Positions 63,916 to 64,000 of a DNA stretch of 64,000 nt are shown here, one piece after another. Below the pieces are notes generated by a model, which saw only the letters and a list, made by a program, of their open reading frames with translations, searched no databases and was not told the DNA's origin. Location: NCBI GenBank assembly GCA_030762175.1, contig CM060834.1:65701501-65765500 (forward strand), in the 5' to 3' direction. The stretch's first letter is position 1. Every line of letters starts with the position of its first letter. A program made the translations under genes and the position numbers. Source of the stretch: Metallyticus violacea. Its lineage: Eukaryota > Arthropoda > Insecta > Mantodea > Metallyticidae.

Positions 63916-64000
63916 TAGAATCACTTTTTTTCCGTTCTTATTTAAGATTACTGGTTCTCTTTCATTATACTAGTTTGATAGCCTCAGACAAGCATATTAT
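63916..64000 (+). repeat. Last, incomplete monomer (cut by the window edge)
   Basis: The monomer starts with TAGAATCAC at 63916 and runs 85 bases to CATATTAT at the window end. The array therefore continues beyond both edges, since base 1 already lies inside a higher-order copy. Confidence 0.95.

Larger units (their letters stand above)
1..64000 (+). repeat. Tandem satellite array, ~139-bp monomer, ~460 copies, head-to-tail
   Basis: Every part of the window fits the same ~139-base unit, recognised by TAGAATCAC at its start, GCATATTATGCGC near position 79 and TTCGAAGTTTGG near position 119. From the first start (base 1) to the last (63916) there are about 460 units with a mean spacing just under 139 bp. 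All units point the same way. I saw no inversion, insertion or stretch of unrelated sequence. Adjacent monomers differ at about 5% of positions (monomer 1 versus 2: about 7 of 139). Base composition is about 29.5% G+C. The layout matches centromeric or heterochromatic satellite DNA of a eukaryote. That role is inferred, because the sequence alone cannot show CENH3/CENP-A occupancy. I do not recognise the family. There is no gene anywhere in the array, so this entry also accounts for all non-genic stretches. Confidence 0.98.

Noticed and set aside
1..64000. CRISPR array
   Set aside because: Units are contiguous and homologous along their full 139 bp. There are no short direct repeats separated by unique spacers, and no cas genes.
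1..64000. Coding repeats of a large surface or structural protein
   Set aside because: A unit length of 139 is not a multiple of three, and stop codons recur in every frame within about two to three monomers, so no long repetitive protein can be encoded.
1..64000. Telomeric, rDNA or LTR-retrotransposon sequence
   Set aside because: I saw no telomere-type short repeats, no rRNA-like conserved segments and no LTR, primer-binding or polymerase motifs. All sequence fits the one monomer.
1..64000. Assignment to a known satellite such as human alpha satellite (171 bp) or the Arabidopsis 178-bp repeat
   Set aside because: The unit length and sequence differ from those families as far as I can recall them. 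I could not place the monomer in any named family without a database search.

Overview
The window is one uninterrupted array of tandem satellite DNA. About 460 monomers of roughly 139 bp, all in the same orientation, run from base 1 to base 64000. I found no gene, transposable element, RNA gene, CRISPR array or stretch of unique sequence. The monomer is about 70% A+T (41 G/C in a 139-base consensus, counted by hand). The first full monomer starts at base 1 and the last, incomplete one at 63916. This architecture (near-nucleosome-length unit, AT-rich, higher-order structure, no coding sequence) is typical of a eukaryotic centromeric or other heterochromatic satellite. I do not recognise the monomer as a named satellite family and cannot assign a species.

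Each monomer contains, in order: a pyrimidine-rich first half; an SpeI-like ACTAGT or its ACTTGT variant; a GCATATTATGCGC segment; a purine-rich tract; an A7T8 tract; an 18-bp perfect dyad (CGAAGTTTGGAAACTTCG); and a monomer junction, CTTCGTTAGAATCAC, that resembles the left part of the mammalian CENP-B box. Two linked monomer classes can be seen. One has CTTCGTT at the junction, usually with CCGTTC about 20 bp later. The other has CTTCCTT, with CCATTC.

Above the monomer level the array is a nested mosaic of larger duplications whose copies are far more alike (over 99% by eye) than neighbouring monomers are (about 5% different). Layout: ~0.7-8.4 kb, two copies of a ~3.89-kb (28-mer) unit; ~9.5-14.06 kb, two copies of a 2225-bp (16-mer) unit; ~14.06-18.7 kb, monomers related to 7.5-9.5 kb; 18.70-28.06 kb, two copies of a 4584-bp (33-mer) unit; 28.48-47.1 kb, a second copy of the whole 1-18.75 kb block; 45.87-51.7 kb, two copies of a 2918-bp (21-mer) unit; ~50.5-61.3 kb, a third, internally deleted copy of the superblock; 61.3-64.0 kb, a mosaic of monomers seen earlier. 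Indels between superblock copies are almost always whole numbers of monomers, as expected for in-register unequal exchange.

Many short open frames (60-143 codons, all on the + strand) occur. They are by-products of a repeat unit whose length is 1 mod 3 and are not annotated as genes.
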